From Papaver somniferum (Eukaryota > Streptophyta > Magnoliopsida > Ranunculales > Papaveraceae), in NCBI RefSeq assembly GCF_003573695.1, contig NW_020621936.1, positions 14,694,001 through 14,758,000 on the forward strand: a DNA stretch of 64,000 nucleotides, read 5' to 3'. The first letter of the stretch is position 1; each line of letters begins with the position of its first letter. The notes under the pieces are model-generated. The model did no database searches and had not been told where the DNA came from. It worked only from the letters and a program-made list of their open reading frames with translations. The position numbers and the translations under genes were made by a program. Shown here piece by piece: positions 1 through 11,543 of this stretch.

Positions 1-1466
1 TTACTAATGGGTGTTGTTATCAAATGTAATAGGTGGGATAGATGAAACCACCTGTGCTCTTACTAGCCTTAGATCCTAGGTTAGGCTTTAGAGTTTGTGT
101 AGCTATTTAAGCTTAGAGTCTGTAAGAGAAATGAATCAATGAATTAAGAAAAGAAGAAAGGCTGCCGGCTCTGCGGAGTAGCGGTGTAATCCAAGTTATC
201 TACCAATCATCTCTATCATTAGTACTAAAATCATTACACGGTAACACGTTTGGAATCGATTAAAAAGGAAGAGGAAGGTACGTGAAGTAAAACAGAGGTG
301 GTGAATATTCTGGAGTTTACTGGATCGTGTTCTGTGAGATTTTCTCGATATAATTGGTTGGTACCAACCTGTTATAACTAGACAAGGATGGTATGTGGTT
401 GATATTCGAAGAAATAGGAGTGTGGCGTGACTTGGGAGAAAATAGGGAAAGTTTTGTACGGGAAATATTCTCGTAATATTTTGTTATCTTTGGGAACTGG
501 CATGTGTCTGTAGAGTGATTCACTCGATCTGGGATAATTATAACAACGTGTTGGAGTGAGGAACCCTCAAAAATATCCGTGAGAAGCAAAAACATAGCAA
601 GAAAAGGTAATTATTCCCCGACAAAACCTGAGAAGTTATGGCGGAATATTTCGAAAATTATTGTGAAGATTTCTTCACCTGTTGAGTATAAAAGACTTTT
701 CGGAGCATATATCCAGGATATAGAGAGTTTGGGGAGTTAGCAGAGACGAGAGAGTCAAGAAAATCAAGTTGCAGAAATTTTTGTTGTTGTTGTTCCAAGA
801 ACACGAAGAACATAAGGCTGAGAAAGCCTGTCGTTAATAAACCGTGGTTTATTCCCGGTTTTGCAACAGGCTTTCCAGCGACAGTTGAACAGTATCTACA
901 ACACTTTTTATTTATCTACAGTAACAGTGGATTGCAACGCTTCTCAGGTGTTGTAAATTCCTGGTTTATTTGGTTTTTCTCCCTTTCATCATTTGTAAGC
1001 ACTTTTGAGCGATGAATTCAAATTTTGAGCGTGTCTACAATATGAAGAGTTAAACCCCTACACTGGGTCGATGGATGAATCCGATTTTCATACATGGGTG
1101 AAATTATTTTATTCTCTATTTAACTTTTGCACTAATTAAAATAGAATTATGATTTTGATTAATTGGTTATTATTTTATTTGATGGGTCATGTTTGCTTAA
1201 ATGTTTGGTGTCCCATGCTTACGATTTATAACTGATATTTTGAGAATCTACCTTGGAAAAAATAAGAGTCCATGTATTTATTTTTTGAGCTATAATTGCT
1301 GAAGAATAAATAATTAAACCTATTGATATGAATTCGGTGAAATCCTAGTCCCAGTAACTCTCACCTTTGTTTATTATTTTCTTTAAATCTTTAAGTTTAA
1401 TCTTCACAAGTCTTAGAGTTCGAATCTTATTTACTACAACAACAACTTTGAAATCCCATCAGTATT
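1..1466. other. Unassigned AT-rich sequence at window start
   Basis: I find no convincing coding region here. Short open frames on either strand have no recognisable motif. A TATA-like stretch (gagtataaaag, about 685-695) lies upstream of a GTTGTTGTT run and a strong inverted repeat (822-874). The right end abuts the truncated Sirevirus LTR at about 1467, so part of this could be an LTR or leader of another element, or sequence brought next to the LTR by a deletion. Neither can be proven from the window. Confidence 0.5.
822..874. repeat. Nested inverted repeat (stem within a stem)
   Basis: GAAAGCCTGT at 822-831 is exactly complementary to ACAGGCTTTC at 865-874. In the loop between them, AATAAACC (836-843) and GGTTTATT (846-853) form a second perfect palindrome around GT. 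The result is two coaxial hairpins in RNA or a cruciform in DNA. The function is unknown. It could be an LTR or leader RNA structure. Confidence 0.75.
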
Positions 1467-3449
1467 TTAACCAAGTTCATCTTTACCTAGTGACAAAAGT
1501 CATGACAAGTTTCAATCACTTTGAAAATTGCTTACTTTGACGAAAAATAGTTTGTGAATAACAATTATAGAATATCAACGTCCTCTAAGAATGTTTCAAT
1601 GATTGAAATGAGAGTTTAGATTATATAACCATTGGAAGATATAAGCATTGTTGTGGAAACACATATATGTTTAAGTTCTTATTCCTTGAACCGAAGTTTG
1701 CGAACTTTGTTGATCAAGAGAACCAGAACGGTGGCGTTCGCCAAGTCCGCGAACTGGCGGAAGTTCTCGTCCCGAAAAATTCTGCTGGAGTTTGCGAACT
1801 CCGTCTGGAAACTTAAGTCCGCGAACCCAGTCCACGAACTTGAGTAGGTTATATCTAAAAACGATGTTTGTGAACTTATTCTTATATAAACTAAGGAATG
1901 CAAATTGCAAACCATGGATATATAGTTCATGAACCGATTCGAGTGAATCAAATCGTTTTTGCTTCAATTGTGTCTTGTGTAGTTACATAAGATTTCCTTG
2001 CAATTGAACAACTCTCTAACTAGTTCATTTGAGTCACTTGAACTAGTTATGGTGAAAAAGAATATGGTTGATATGAAAGTGATCATATGGCTAACCATTT
2101 GGTTGACTATTGTTGAACCAACAAATGTACAAGTTTGGGTACGGTTACACAATCCTAGAAACGTGCATTTCATTTGTGTGTAACAAGCTAGTTTTTGATC
2201 TAATGGTTGAAAGATATTAGCTTGAATCTAATCAGGTTTTCATCTAACAGTGAATATTAAATGCTTTGTTACCAAGCTAACATTGATTCCAAACCCTGAT
2301 TTGAAAGACTATATAAGGGAGAACTCTAGCAACTGGGAAACCTAATCCCCACACCTTCTGTGTGATACTAGTTGTGCTAAGCTAGATTCGATTCTCCTTT
2401 AACCTTTAGTTTCTTCTTCTAAACCAAGTTAACGACTTGAAGACTTCATTGGGATTGTGAAGCCAGACCGATACTACTTTCTTATAGTTGTGTGATCTGA
2501 TCTTGTTGTTTCTATTGTACAAGTACAATTGTAATAACTGGCTTGAGATTGATATCTCGGATAGGCAAGATAAAAGAAATAACAAACACTTCGTATCATC
2601 GTTTGTGATTCCACAATATCTTTTTACGCTGCGTCGATTAAGAATATTGTGAAGTGATTGATAATACTAGGCTGTTCTTCGAGAATATAAGTATAATTTA
2701 TCTATTAGTTCATGTTCACCTTGATTTATCAAAATACGGAACAAAACTCGTAGGTATATTCGTGGGAGACGGATTTATCTATTACCGTAGAATTTTCTGT
2801 GTGATACGGATTTGTTTATTAAAGTCTTCGACTTTGGGTCGTAGCAACTCTTAGTTGTGGGTGAGATCAACTAAGGGAATCAAGTACGTAGTATCCTGCT
2901 GGGATCAGAGACATAGGAGCATAGCTGGACCTTGGATCGGTGTGAGATTGATTGGGGTTCAACTACAGTCTAGAACGAAGTTAATTTGGAGTAGGCTAGT
3001 ATCTGTAGCAGCTTAATACAGTGTCTGTTCAATCTGGACTAGGTCCTGGGGTTTTTCTGCATTTGCAGTTTCCTCGTTAACAAAATTCTGGTGTCTGTGT
3101 TATTTCTTTTCCGCATTATATTTTGTTATATAATCGAAATATCACAGGTTTTGCGTTGTTCAATCAATTAGAATATCCGACCTTTTGGTTGTTGATTTAA
3201 ATTGATTGACACTTGGATATTGGTCTTTGGTACCATCCAAGTTATCTCTCTAGTATTTGATAAAGACTCGCAGATTTCTATTTGCTTGAGTATATATCAA
3301 ATTGAGAGATTGAGATAAAAACTCTTTGATATACTTTTTATTTAGATTGAGTCTGACTGTGTAGTTGATTCTCTAGAAAGTATATTGGAGTTTGTCCATA
3401 TGGTTGCTAAGCGAAATATTGGGTGTGGTTGTTGTACCCCCACTTTTCA
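1467..3449 (+). repeat. 5' LTR of the Sirevirus-type element, 5'-truncated
   Basis: This matches the 3' LTR from 7911 onward, beginning at TTAACCAAGTTCATC, and ends in ...CACTTTTCA just before the primer site. The first 380 bp or so of the 3' LTR (7530-7910, starting TGTTAGAGC) are absent here, so the left end is truncated or replaced. It carries several copies of a GTTTGCGAAC / CCGCGAAC motif around 1690-1840. It also holds the conserved box GTTTCCTCGTTAACAAAAT near 3070, shared with the other Sirevirus LTRs in the window. Confidence 0.85.
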
Positions 3450-3450
3450 A

Positions 3451-3463
3451 TTGGTATCAGAGC
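3451..3463 (+). other. Primer binding site, initiator-Met tRNA type
   Basis: TTGGTATCAGAGC lies one base after the LTR end at 3449. It is complementary to the 3' end of plant initiator methionine tRNA, the usual primer of Copia elements. It fixes the + orientation of the element. Confidence 0.9.
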
Positions 3464-3513
3464 AGGAAAACGCGTTAAAGACCTTATAAGTATGTGTTTG
3501 TAGCAATCTGATT

Positions 3514-5003
3514 ATGGACGAGTCTATCTCTAATAACGTACCAGTTCAGAAATTACCAGATGATTCTAAAAGCTTGGATTCACCTGAGAGAACTGTCACA
3601 ACTAAGTCAATATCTAAACATTCTGTTGATGTAAAAACTGTTGATTGGGAAACTCTCCTAGAAGAACAGTTGGATGAACTTTATGATGGAGGTGATTCGA
3701 ATATTAATAGAGATTTTGATGAGGAAGTCTCAGAGTATGTTAAGTTTTTGGATTCGTGGAATATGAAGAAGATTACAACTTCTCATGTCTCACCTCTTCT
3801 GACTCCTCTCTGTCGAGAAAACAAGAAATTGAGAAGATGTTACGCAGGTGTTTATTTTTCGAATCGTTCTAACGAATCGATCCTCAAGGATTCTGAGGAA
3901 AACCTACGTATGAAGTCACTTGAATGTGATAATCTTTATCAAAATTACTTTTTGTTGGAAGAGAAACTTGCAGAATCTAAAACAAGGTTTAACTCTCAAC
4001 AAATTAGTCTTGATGACAGAGAAAGTGCTTGTCTCGCACGAGAAAAACGCCTTGAGGCTGATTTAGCTGCTGCTCTTGATAAAATCAAGATGTTGGAAGA
4101 TGACTTGAAAAAGCTCAATACTAGTTCAAGCAAATTAATCACTATGCTAGGAGCAAGTAAAAATCATCGTGATACACGAGGATTGGGCTATAAGGGAATA
4201 GATGCTCCAAGTATTAGCAAAGAGGTAAAATTTGTCAAGGCTAGTGATTCTTCTCAACAAAAGGTTTCCACTGATGGAAAAAGTGAAATACCTTCACCGG
4301 CAGTTAAGGTTCGAAAGGGAAAAGTATATCAACCTCCAAAGTCAGCACATACGGATCGAGGTAAGAACATTCCTTATATTTGCCACTATTGCGGAATAAA
4401 GGTCACCTGGAAAGGAGATGTTGTTTCCGTATAAGGAATGAGAAAATTCATGATGTTCTTGTTTGGGCATCACAAGAAGTTGTGAAACCAAGATCATATG
4501 TTAAGGCTAATCCCCTTAATGCTACAGGTGGTAACTGTCCAACCTTTAGGCAAAGGAATCAGTGCTGTGATAAACCTATTCTTGCCTATAAAAGTCATAC
4601 GAATCCTTATCACAATCGTAATGGTTATCAAAAGGATAACTTCGTAAAGACGAAGACAGGATCCGATGTTCCCAGTTGGAGAAAGACTAACTTGCAAAAG
4701 AATAGTCAATCCAATCCTCTTTCGAGAAATCTTGAAGAGAGTAACGGGAAGAAGGTTCCGGTTGTTTCTAAACGCATTCATAAGTGGGTTCCAAAGAAAT
4801 TCAATGACACTTTGAGTGTGAAAAGGAATTATCTCCCAAAAAATTCCATGACTATGGAGAAGGCAATATCCATGATGTTGGAACTTAAAGAGTTCTTTGG
4901 AAAGATGGATTTGGATGTGAAAGGTTCTAAAAGTGATCTCTTTCATGATAATACAAAAGTCACTTGTGGTGAGCAAGACATTGTTCACCTCAACACAACT
5001 TGA
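3514..5003 (+). pseudogene. gag: Sirevirus-type gag (broken by a frameshift in the zinc knuckle)
   Basis: Gag would form the virus-like particle and bind element RNA. The first frame (3514-4434, 306 codons from an ATG 50 bp after the primer site) has an acidic N-terminus and a predicted coiled coil at about residues 130-205 rich in L, E and K heptads. A basic stretch follows, then the start of a zinc knuckle (CHYCGIK, from residue 290). The remaining His and Cys of the CX2CX4HX4C knuckle are read in a different frame that runs to a stop at 5003. A single-base deletion near 4402 therefore splits the protein. The downstream frame continues with a basic, proline- and lysine-rich tail (HKWVPKKF near 4770-4800). 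No protease motif follows. The family assignment rests on architecture, not on a search. Confidence 0.75.
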
Positions 5004-5404
5004 GTGTGTTGTAAGTGTATCCTCACCAAGGAATTCCCTGTTATGTATACGGTGAGGGAAGCACGAAAATTGGGGCGCACAGATTATGTTTGGTAAGGCT
5101 ATAGAATTCAACTGGATTCATCTAAAAAGGCATGTATATAAACTTGAGAAAGATTTGTGCTTTTATTTTCTTAGAGAACTTATAACGATTCACATACCTT
5201 TCTTATCGTTCTTTTCTACCTAACTTGATCTGTGTTTAAGGTTCTTACATGTTTAGGTTTGAAAATAATAATTCAGGATGTTTGGACTTCATGGTACACA
5301 TACCAAGTATGCATACCATCATTTAAAATCAAAATCCAGGGGTTTAAGTTCGTATACCCAGTTTGAAAACTGCTCCAAGTCATGAAAATTCGTCTGCAAA
5401 CCCG

Positions 5405-5680
5405 TATCATACTTGCCTGTAGACGTCGATATTCGGTAAACTTGTTTTGGCCGTAATTTCTTCGTCCGAACTCGGAATGACCTCATTCTTTTTGCATTCT
5501 CTTCCTATTTGATTTATCTTCAAAATGGAGATGATAATTTATGAATTTGGATGAGTTATTTGTCCCGTCTCTTGTTTTTGAGTGTTTTGATCCGTTTCGT
5601 TGCACTTGTTCCACTTCTCTTGGACTTGGGCACTTGTATTCTTGGAGTACTACTCTTCTAAGCTCATCGTAGATTTTACA
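5405..5680 (+). repeat. Module shared with a Gypsy LTR
   Basis: The stretch from GATATTCGGTAAACTTG through CTTCTCTTGGACTTGGGCAC aligns with 29525-29780 in the solo Gypsy LTR, with the same order of short blocks (CTTCTTCG/TTTCTTCG, ACCTCATTCTTTTTGC, TCCGTTTCGTTG). Weaker matches to the same theme occur at 33520-33660 and 48300-48440. It could be an old LTR fragment inserted in the Copia body or an exchanged regulatory module. Confidence 0.7.
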
Positions 5681-6404
5681 AGAATTTTGTTGGTGAATCA
5701 CAAAGAAGGAAGTTCAAGAATGGAAAGTAGTACGCAGTGCTATGGAATCCTTTGTGAACTATGGTGCATAGTCGTTATTGACTTTGTATGTTCTTCTTTG
5801 TTAAGAAAATCTTTTTATACGCCTTTGGTAGCTATTATCGGTGTAAATCCATGCGAAAAAGATTGATTCTACCCTATAAGGACAAATCATCTTGTATGTG
5901 CATTACGAATTTGTCTTGTTGCCTAGGAAACTTCTTATGAGAATTTATTCTTATTTTTGAGAAGGATTACTAGAGTTTGGAATAGACATTATTGTGATTA
6001 CACATAGTTATGTCCAATATTTTCATCTTCATGTGTTTTAGGTTTATGTTTAAATTCTAAATTGTTTGGTATATGATTTTTGCAAGTTTAATCTTTATGG
6101 TTTTATATATTGCAATTGTTTATGGGATATGTGTGTTTGCGTCCGTGAACTTGAATGTCCCATATCTTGTCAAAAGTAAAGTCTTTCGTATGACGATATG
6201 CATATATTGATAAAATAATGAATGGACATTTGACAAATACAAAATTTAAACCTATTATGTCAATTATTGATGGAAGATAGGTTAAAATCTTTTGTTTGCA
6301 AGGATTATGTATATTGAATGTCGTTATGCGAATAGTGATGGAAAATAGAATGAATCCTTGTGTATTCCGCAGTATTGATCTTCCCTGATCCATATTTTAT
6401 GTAT

Positions 6405-6770
6405 TACTGTGAGGCTCCGTAAAGTGTCTTATGTTGAGCACTAAACGACCAAGTTGATTATTCTCATGATTAGCTTAGTTGTTGTTCCGCGAGATACTTT
6501 TTGTCGAGCATATTCAACTAAATTAATCATCTTGTTTGGTTATTTAGTTGTTTCTCCGTAAGTTTTCTTATGATGAGCATGGCCAATTAAATTGATTACT
6601 TTTGTGATTAGTTTGATTGTGTATTTCGATTAGATTAATTATAGGTTCTCTTGTGATTAATCTAATTGTATTTTTTGAGTCTCCATAAGTTCACTTATGT
6701 TGAGAATTTTCGATTAAATTAATCACGGGTTTTCTTGTGGTTAATTTAATTGAGTATTTTGGATTCAAAT
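6405..6770 (+). repeat. Degenerate tandem repeat, about 90-bp period
   Basis: About four imperfect units share the pattern CTCCgtaAGTttnCTTATGnTGAGCA, then an AATTAAATTGATTA-like part and a TTGTGATTAnTTTnATTG-like part. Examples start near 6412, 6485, 6555 and 6680. No coding potential is visible. It lies between gag and the polypurine region of the Sirevirus-type element. Confidence 0.65.
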
Positions 6771-7105
6771 TCATACTCGTATGTGATTTGTTATGTCCAA
6801 AGAAATCCTTCTTTTCTTTCGAAATTAAGGTCGCTCTTGTTATTCCTTTGGGAATGACATTTTATGGAGGAGAGTTCTTAATTGAACTTGTGCTTAATTG
6901 CCAAATCTTTGTGGGGAGTGCGGCTATGGAATATTATAGGGGTTATCTTGTATCTTTATAAACTCCTTGATGAATGCATTTAGCTTCGGCTTTATGATTG
7001 TATCTAAATAAGATGATATATGTTTCTTTCTTTTGGTCATGAAATATCTCTCTCGGAAATTTTCATGAGGATCTCGTTCTTGTACCTTTGCCAATTTTAT
7101 TGACA

Positions 7106-7529
7106 AAAAGGGGGAGAATTAATATGTAGTTAACACTACAAATACATATGGTTTTCAGATCATTATGTAAGGGGGAGTGGTTTCCATGTGAGATGGAGTA
7201 TTGACTAAGGGGGAGTGATACATATCACCATAGTATTATTGTTGAAGTTGTGATACAATTGAACTTTGACGCTGTGTAATGATACTATGACATTGTATAA
7301 CAATGATTGAGAACTCTTGTTTTCTCGTTGTTATAGCTACGGATTTTCAACAACGATGATGCTGAATTTACAACCTTTGGGATCATTGGAGTACTTGGAA
7401 GTGACGAAAATTTCAAGTAATATTGAAGATTAGACATGTGGAATAGGATCTACAAAAGTTAAGTTATTTATTTTCTTGTATTCCATATGTATTGATAGTT
7501 TTGTCACTAAAATTGACAAAGGGGGAGAT
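7106..7529 (+). other. Multiple polypurine-tract motifs before the 3' LTR
   Basis: AAAAAGGGGGAG (about 7105), AAGGGGGAGTGG (about 7169), TAAGGGGGAGTGA (about 7207) and AAAGGGGGAGA (7518-7528) are repeated within 420 bp. The last sits directly before the LTR start at 7530 and is the working plus-strand primer. Multiple polypurine tracts upstream of the 3' LTR are a described trait of Sireviruses. Confidence 0.85.
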
Positions 7530-9785
7530 TGTTAGAGCATTGCTCGGTCGAACTCGCATGTGTTGCTATCTCAAGCATGTTTGTCAATGTTAGTGATCAA
7601 AACTATAAGTCTTGATTTCTAGTCTACTATAGCAAGGTCTCGGACTAGGATAGAAAGTGTAGTTGAGCTCAAGAACTCCATGGAAATCATCATACAAGAC
7701 GAAGGACTACTCAAGGAACCGGTGGATATTCATCGAATAAAAGGTATGTGGAGACTTGAACTTATCTATCACTCAAAAGTCTATTTATCTCCTATCGTGA
7801 GACAAAAAGTCTTTTTGCTATATAGACTTAGATTATATACATTTTCTATTTTGAGCCGAGTTTATCTCGTCTATCTATTTCTCGAAATATGTGTTGGTAA
7901 GCTTTCGCTTTAACCAAGTTCATCTTTACCTAGTGACAAAAGTCATGACAAGTTTCAATCACTTTGAAAATTGCTTACTTTGACGAAAAATAGTTTGTGA
8001 ATAACAATTATAAAATATCAACGTCCTCTAAGAATGTTTCAATGATTGAAATGAGAGTTTAGATTATATAACCATTGGAGGATATAAGCACTATTGTGGA
8101 AACACATATATGTATAAGTACTTATTTTTGAACCGAAGTTTGTGAACTTTGTTGATCAAGAGAACCAGAATGGTGGCGTGAGCTCAGTCCGCGAACTGGA
8201 GGAAATTCTCGTCTCGAGAAATTCTGCTGGAGTTTGTGAACTCCGTCCGGGAACTTAAGTCCGCGAACCCAGTCCGCGAACTTGAGTAGGTTATATCTAA
8301 AATGATGTTTGTGAACTTATTCTTATATAAACTAAGGAATGCAAATTGCAAACCGTGGCTATATAGTTCATGAACCGATTCGAGTGAATCAAATCGTTTT
8401 TGCTTCAATTGTATCTTGTGTAGTTACATAAGATTTCCTTGCAATGAATAACTCTCTAACTAGTTCATTTGAGTCACTTGAACTAGTTATGGTGAAGAAG
8501 AATATGGTTGATATGAAAGTGATCATATGTATAACCATTTGGTTGACTATTGTTGAACCAACAAATGTAAAAGTTTGGGTACGGTTACACAAGCCTAGAA
8601 ACGTGCATTTCATTTGTGTGTAACAAGCTAGTTTTCGATCTAACGGTTGAAAGATATTAGCTTGAATCTAATCAGGTTTTCATCTAATGGTGAATATTGA
8701 AAGCTTTGTTACCAAGCTAACATTGATTGCAAACCCTGATTTGAAAGACTATATAAGGGAGAACTCTAGCAACTGGGAAACCTAATCCCAACACCTTATG
8801 TGTGATACTAGTTGTGATAAGCTAGAGTCGATTCTCCTTTAACCTTTGGTTTCTTCTTCTAAACCAGGTTAACAACTTAAAGACTTCATTGGGATTGTGA
8901 AGCCAGACCGATACTACTTTCTTGTAGTTGTGTGATCTGATCTTGATGTTTCTATCGTACGAGTACAATTTTAATAATTGGATTGAGATTGATATCTCCG
9001 ATAGGCAAGATATAAAAGAAATCACAAACACTTCGTCTCATCGTTTGTGATTCCTCAATATATTTTTCCGTCGCGTCGATTAAGATTATTGTGAGGTGAT
9101 TGGTAATACTAGGCTGTTCTTCGGGAATATAAGTCTGGTTTATCAATTGGTTCCTATTCACCTTGATTTATCAAAAGACGGAACAAAACTCGTAGGTATA
9201 TTCGTGGGAGACGGATTTATCTATTACCGTAGACTTTTCTGTGTGATACATATTTGTTTATTAAAGTCTTCGACTTTGGGTCGTAGCAACTCTTTGTGGG
9301 TGAGATCAGCTAAGGGAATGAAGTATGTAGTATCCTGCTGGGATCAGAGACGTAGGAGCATAACTGGACCTTGGATCAGTGTGACATTGATTGGGGTTCA
9401 ACTACAGTCCAGACCGAAGTTAATTTGGATTAGGCTAGTGTCTGTAGCGGCTTAATACAGTGTGTGTTCAATCTGGACTAGTCTCGGGGTTTTTCTGCAT
9501 TTGCGGTTTCCTCGTTAACAAAATTCTGGTGTCTGTGTTATTTATTTTCCTTGTTATATTTTGTTATATAATTGAAATATCACAGGTTGTGCGTTGTTCA
9601 ATCAATTAGAATATCTAACCTTTTGGTTGTTGATTTAAATTGATTGACACTTGGATATTGGTATTTGGTACCATCCAAGTTATCTCTCTAGTATCTGATA
9701 AAGACTAGCAGATTTCTATTTGCTTGAGTATATATCAAATCGAGAAATTGAGATATAAACTCTTTGATATACTTTTTATCTAGAT
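7530..9785 (+). repeat. 3' LTR of the Sirevirus-type element, first part
   Basis: It begins TGTTAGAGCATTGCTCGGTC right after the polypurine tract. From 7911 it matches the 5' LTR (1467 onward). It is broken at CTAGATT (9780-9785), where the LINE poly-A end (a T run on this strand) begins. The rest of the LTR lies at 27198-27300. The 63356 LTR has the same start and is a second copy of this family. Confidence 0.9.
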
Positions 9786-9850
9786 TTTTTTTTTTTGATA
9801 GGAAAAAGAATTTATTTATGGATTTAGATGGTTACATTGTCTATCTCCAG

Positions 9851-10279
9851 TTAGCCTAAGATAAAATCCGGAGGAGAAATATTCCATTTAGTGTTTTTGT
9901 TGATTCTTGCATATTTTGCAATATCATCAGCTACACTATTTGCTTCTCTTTTAACATGAGAGCATTTCCAATTATTAAAAACTCTAAGTAAATTCAAACA
10001 TTCCAGAATAACATTGTTAGTTGTCCATTTAATCCCTCCAGTTCTTCCATTGATAGCATCCACTACATTCTTGTTATCCCCTTCCAGATGCAGATCAGAA
10101 ATATTCCTCCGATCTGCCCATTTGATCGCTTCCAGTGCCGCAATCGCTTCCCCTTGTTCCTCATCTATTGTTGTATCTGTAGTCCCCTTTGCTCCAAGGA
10201 ATGCCCCTGCAGAATTGCGAGCAATTAGTCCCATTCCCATAGGTAGATCCTTACTTATAAAAGATACATCAAAGTTCAC
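9851..10279 (-). pseudogene. LINE RNase H domain (C-terminal)
   Basis: This is the RNase H-like domain that ends many plant LINE ORF2 proteins, thought to remove the RNA template. The 142-codon frame contains GMGLIARNSAGAFLGAKG, the QGEAIAALEAIKWA helix with its acidic residue, HLEGDNKNVVDAING and HVKREANSVADDIAKYA, matching the conserved D, E, D and late H/N/D positions of this family. It ends 50 bp before the poly-A end. It is open over this stretch but is cut off from upstream ORF2 by frameshifts, so I call it a pseudogene part. Confidence 0.85.
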
Positions 10280-10342
10280 TTTAACAACATTATGTGAAGG
10301 TACAGTCCACTTCAGGTTTGAAAGTGTACTAGCACTAGGTGC

Positions 10343-11247
10343 CTATACATGACAAATATTTCTCTCTATGTCAAAGATAAAACAATTCACATTATGAATG
10401 AATTCAACAGGTCTAAATTGCATGCTGTCAAAGATTATGGAGCATCTGAGTTTCCATACATTCCACAGAATGCAACTTATAAATCTAATTTTCACCTGCA
10501 CAGAATCAACATAAAAATTATTAGAGACAAACATATCAGTAAGCCAAGAAACCAAATTCTTATTGCCTACACTAACAAGGACAGTAGCATCCATATCAAA
10601 CCAAATTCTCTGGACAATAGAGCATTGAAGAAACAAATGCTCAACATTTTTTTTTCTCTACCACAAAGAGGAAAAATGTCATCTATATTGTGAACATGCC
10701 TGACTATTTTATCTCTAGTGGATAAACAATCCTGTAGAATTCTCCAAAGTAAGTGGAGAACTTTAGGAGGCAGTTTCATGCTCCATAATCTTTTCCATAT
10801 AAAGCTAGTGTTACTACTAGTGTTACTAGCTGAGACCTCATCCAAAAGAGTGTTATAAGCAGATTTAACTGTGAATGTTCCATTTCTAGTTTTTGTCCAC
10901 CTAATTCTATCTTTCCCTAACATAGGAATTCTAATCCTACATATCTGATTAACTGTTTCAGCTGGAAAAAGAGTGTTAAGCATACTTAAATTCCAAGATT
11001 TAGTATCTTGATCTATAAGTTGAGAAACATGAACCATATTAGAAGACCAATTAGTAGAAGGGACTAGATTCTGACACCCATGAATCCACTTGTCCTTCCA
11101 AATATTGATATCCTTTCCATCAGCTAGCTCCCAACAATAATGTTGTTTAACAATTTTCAAACCTTTGCAGATACCTCTCCAAATCCAGCTACCATTTTCA
11201 CTAACTTCATCAGAAAGAGGAAAACAGTTAGGAAAGTATTTATGCAT
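10343..11247 (-). pseudogene. LINE ORF2 zinc-binding region (zf-RVT type)
   Basis: Two overlapping - strand frames (11247-10567 and 10636-10343) cover one domain and are joined by a frameshift around 10600-10635. The first has GSWIWRGICKG, DGKDINIWKDKWI and SAYNTLL, then IWKRLWSMKLPPKVLHLLWR, the hallmark of the region between reverse transcriptase and RNase H in plant LINEs. The HX2CX4 type end (FPLCG, then FLQCSIVQRIWF in the other frame) completes the zinc-binding site. No function is expected in the broken state. Confidence 0.82.
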
Positions 11248-11543
11248 TAAAATTTTGACCCAAAGAGCAGTAGGATCCTAGAGCATCCTCCAAGCTAGTT
11301 TTGCTAAGAGAGCTTGATTAAAAATAGCAGTTTGTCTGATGTTGAGACCACCTCTGCATTTAGAGTTAGCAACAATAGACCAATTCTTAAAAACAACCCT
11401 CTAGTATTGATGTTCTTACCCCACCAAAATATTCTTTGTATACCATCCATCCTATCAGTAAGTTTCTTAGGCATAGGAAAAACACTCATCTGATGAGTAG
11501 CTATTGATCCTAAAATAGTTTGTGTAAGAACAGTCCTAGCAGG
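11248..11543 (-). pseudogene. LINE reverse transcriptase, C-terminal (thumb) remnant
   Basis: From 11543 leftward the - strand reads ARTVLTQTILGSIATHQMSVF, then DRMDGIQRIFWWG, typical of the segment after the catalytic box in plant LINE reverse transcriptases. Stops near 11303 and 11390 break it. The catalytic FADD-type segment that should come just before is in neither half of the LINE: at 23151 the other half stops at FSKAF. I estimate 400-600 bp are missing at the Gypsy junction. Confidence 0.78.

Larger units (their letters stand above)
5004..7105 (+). other. Non-coding internal region where pol is missing
   Basis: A complete Copia element carries protease, integrase, reverse transcriptase and RNase H here, normally more than 4 kb. 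I find none of their motifs on either strand in this 2.1 kb, only short frames. It contains a module shared with Gypsy LTRs (5405-5680) and a degenerate tandem repeat (6405-6770), listed separately. I infer an old internal deletion or a non-autonomous design. Confidence 0.65.

Noticed and set aside
317..595. 92-codon - strand frame near the window start
   Set aside because: No motif, no neighbours, and length expected by chance in AT-rich DNA.
4494..5111. Long open frame on the - strand (205 codons)
   Set aside because: It is the mirror of the gag tail and has no motif. The + strand reading carries the zinc knuckle and basic tail, so this is a shadow.
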